Source: Ichthyophis bannanicus
Taxonomy: Eukaryota; Chordata; Amphibia; Gymnophiona; Ichthyophiidae
Direction: 5' to 3'
Assembly: GCA_033557465.1 (NCBI GenBank)
Contig: CM066031.1
Coordinates: 1,065,760,444-1,065,824,443, forward strand
Length of the DNA: 64,000 nucleotides
Numbering within the stretch: position 1 is the first letter of the stretch; every line of letters begins with the position of its first letter. This document shows positions 63,470 to 64,000 of this stretch, piece after piece. Under the pieces are notes generated by a model, which was given only the letters and a program-made list of their open reading frames with translations, searched no databases and was not told the origin of the DNA. The position numbers were made by a program, and so were the translations under genes.

Positions 63470-64000
63470 CTTTTTTTTTTTAATTCTTTATTTTCGTTTT
63501 ATAACAACAAAGGAAAGGAAGACATACAGCTAAAAGACAGATACATACATAGAATGTGATACATACACCAAAGTAAACCCCTGCCACCCCCCTCCCCCCT
63601 GCTTCTTCTCTAGAAAACTAATCATTCCCGAAACGGGCGTGTACTGACATTATTGTGGTACAAAACCTAACGGTGATCTGAAACATGATGAGTATACATT
63701 AAACAGACATGTCGGAGCAATGAGCAGATTGTACATTATCATTGAGCATCTGCCATTTAGACAAGCGAGAGTGAGTTTGGGCATGAGGAATAGCTCTCCG
63801 AGATATCTGCTCATATTTACTATATAAGCAGACGAGGTTCCACCATTCATTGACAGTAATTCGAGAGCTATCCTTCCAATTCCTCGTGATTAAACATATG
63901 GCTATACCCAGCATGAAATCAAGGAGAAAGCGACCCTTCTTAGGAAGAGAGGGGACCTCCGCCACTGAGCGGAGTCCCACAATCTTCCAAATAGGCGGCC
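63470..64000 (-). mobile_element. L1 LINE 3' end, running off the window
   Basis: The minus strand carries the ORF2 C-terminal region: FMLGIAICLITRNWKDSSRI, TVNEWWNLVCLYSKYEQIS and RRAIPHAQTHS (63980-63699). A G-rich 3'UTR (GGGGGGAGGGGGGTGGCAGG) and an A-rich end with AATAAAGAATT and an A run at 63470-63481 follow. The A tail abuts the Ngaro Gag region, which fits an L1 inserted there. The rest of the element lies beyond 64000. Confidence 0.8.

Noticed and set aside
1..64000. CRISPR array, bacterial operon or host gene
   Set aside because: No regularly spaced direct repeats with unique spacers, no prokaryotic gene layout, and every domain found belongs to a transposable element.

Overview
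This 64 kb window looks like intergenic DNA from a large vertebrate genome. I recognise no host exon, tRNA, rRNA or other host gene in it. Almost everything identifiable is a transposable element or a relic of one. The mixture is CR1, L2, L1 and BovB-type RTE LINEs, a Penelope-like element, DIRS and Ngaro tyrosine-recombinase retrotransposons, a Gmr1-like Gypsy element, Tc1/mariner, hAT-type MITEs, and two CORE-type tRNA-SINE families. This points to a non-mammalian tetrapod, most probably an amphibian such as a caecilian. The organism call is inference from element content, not from a host gene.

Layout. 1-1.8 kb: unassigned sequence, a hAT MITE and L1 3'UTR-like DNA. 1.8-6.0 kb: a decayed DIRS element (minus) with its terminal and internal complementary repeats at 1.82-2.17 kb. 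6.2-7.2 kb: L1 ORF1 relic (minus). 7.8-11.15 kb: a nearly full-length BovB/RTE LINE (minus). 11.15-11.44 kb: SINE. 11.5-12.2 kb: DIRS RT relic. 15.1-17.2 kb: CR1 (minus) with a hAT MITE inside. 17.2-18.67 kb: L2 relic, interrupted at 18.67-22.65 kb by a 3,984 bp element with perfect 33 bp terminal inverted repeats and no recognisable transposase. 23.2-25.6 kb: Ngaro relic (minus). 27.0-27.4 kb: inverted SINE pair. 28.7-29.2 kb: hAT MITE containing an L2 3' end. 30.2-31.2 kb: Tc1 relic. 31.2-31.9 kb: Penelope-like relic with an inverted duplication. 33.2-37.2 kb: long L2 LINE with tandem 5' monomers. 38.1-41.9 kb: a second L2 split by a CR1. 42.2-42.8 kb: two hAT MITEs. 46.7-47.1 kb: a MITE with a TAT duplication. 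47.1-53.2 kb: LTR element with SCAN-like Gag, protease and integrase but no reverse transcriptase. 54.2-59.0 kb: L2, CR1 and L1 fragments. 59.0-63.5 kb: GC-rich Ngaro-type element with open gag, RT-RNase H, tyrosine recombinase and SGNH-hydrolase frames. 63.5-64.0 kb: L1 3' end running off the window.

How the parts relate. Several non-autonomous families sit beside plausible helpers. One SINE family ends in the same 3' hairpin and TAAA tail as the L2 LINEs, and the other ends like the BovB LINE. Target-site duplications and nested insertions give a relative order: the CR1 at 39 kb is younger than its L2 host, the L2 tail at 28.9 kb is younger than its hAT MITE, and the MITE at 16.5 kb is younger than its CR1. 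The Ngaro element at 59-63.5 kb is the best preserved coding unit in the window.
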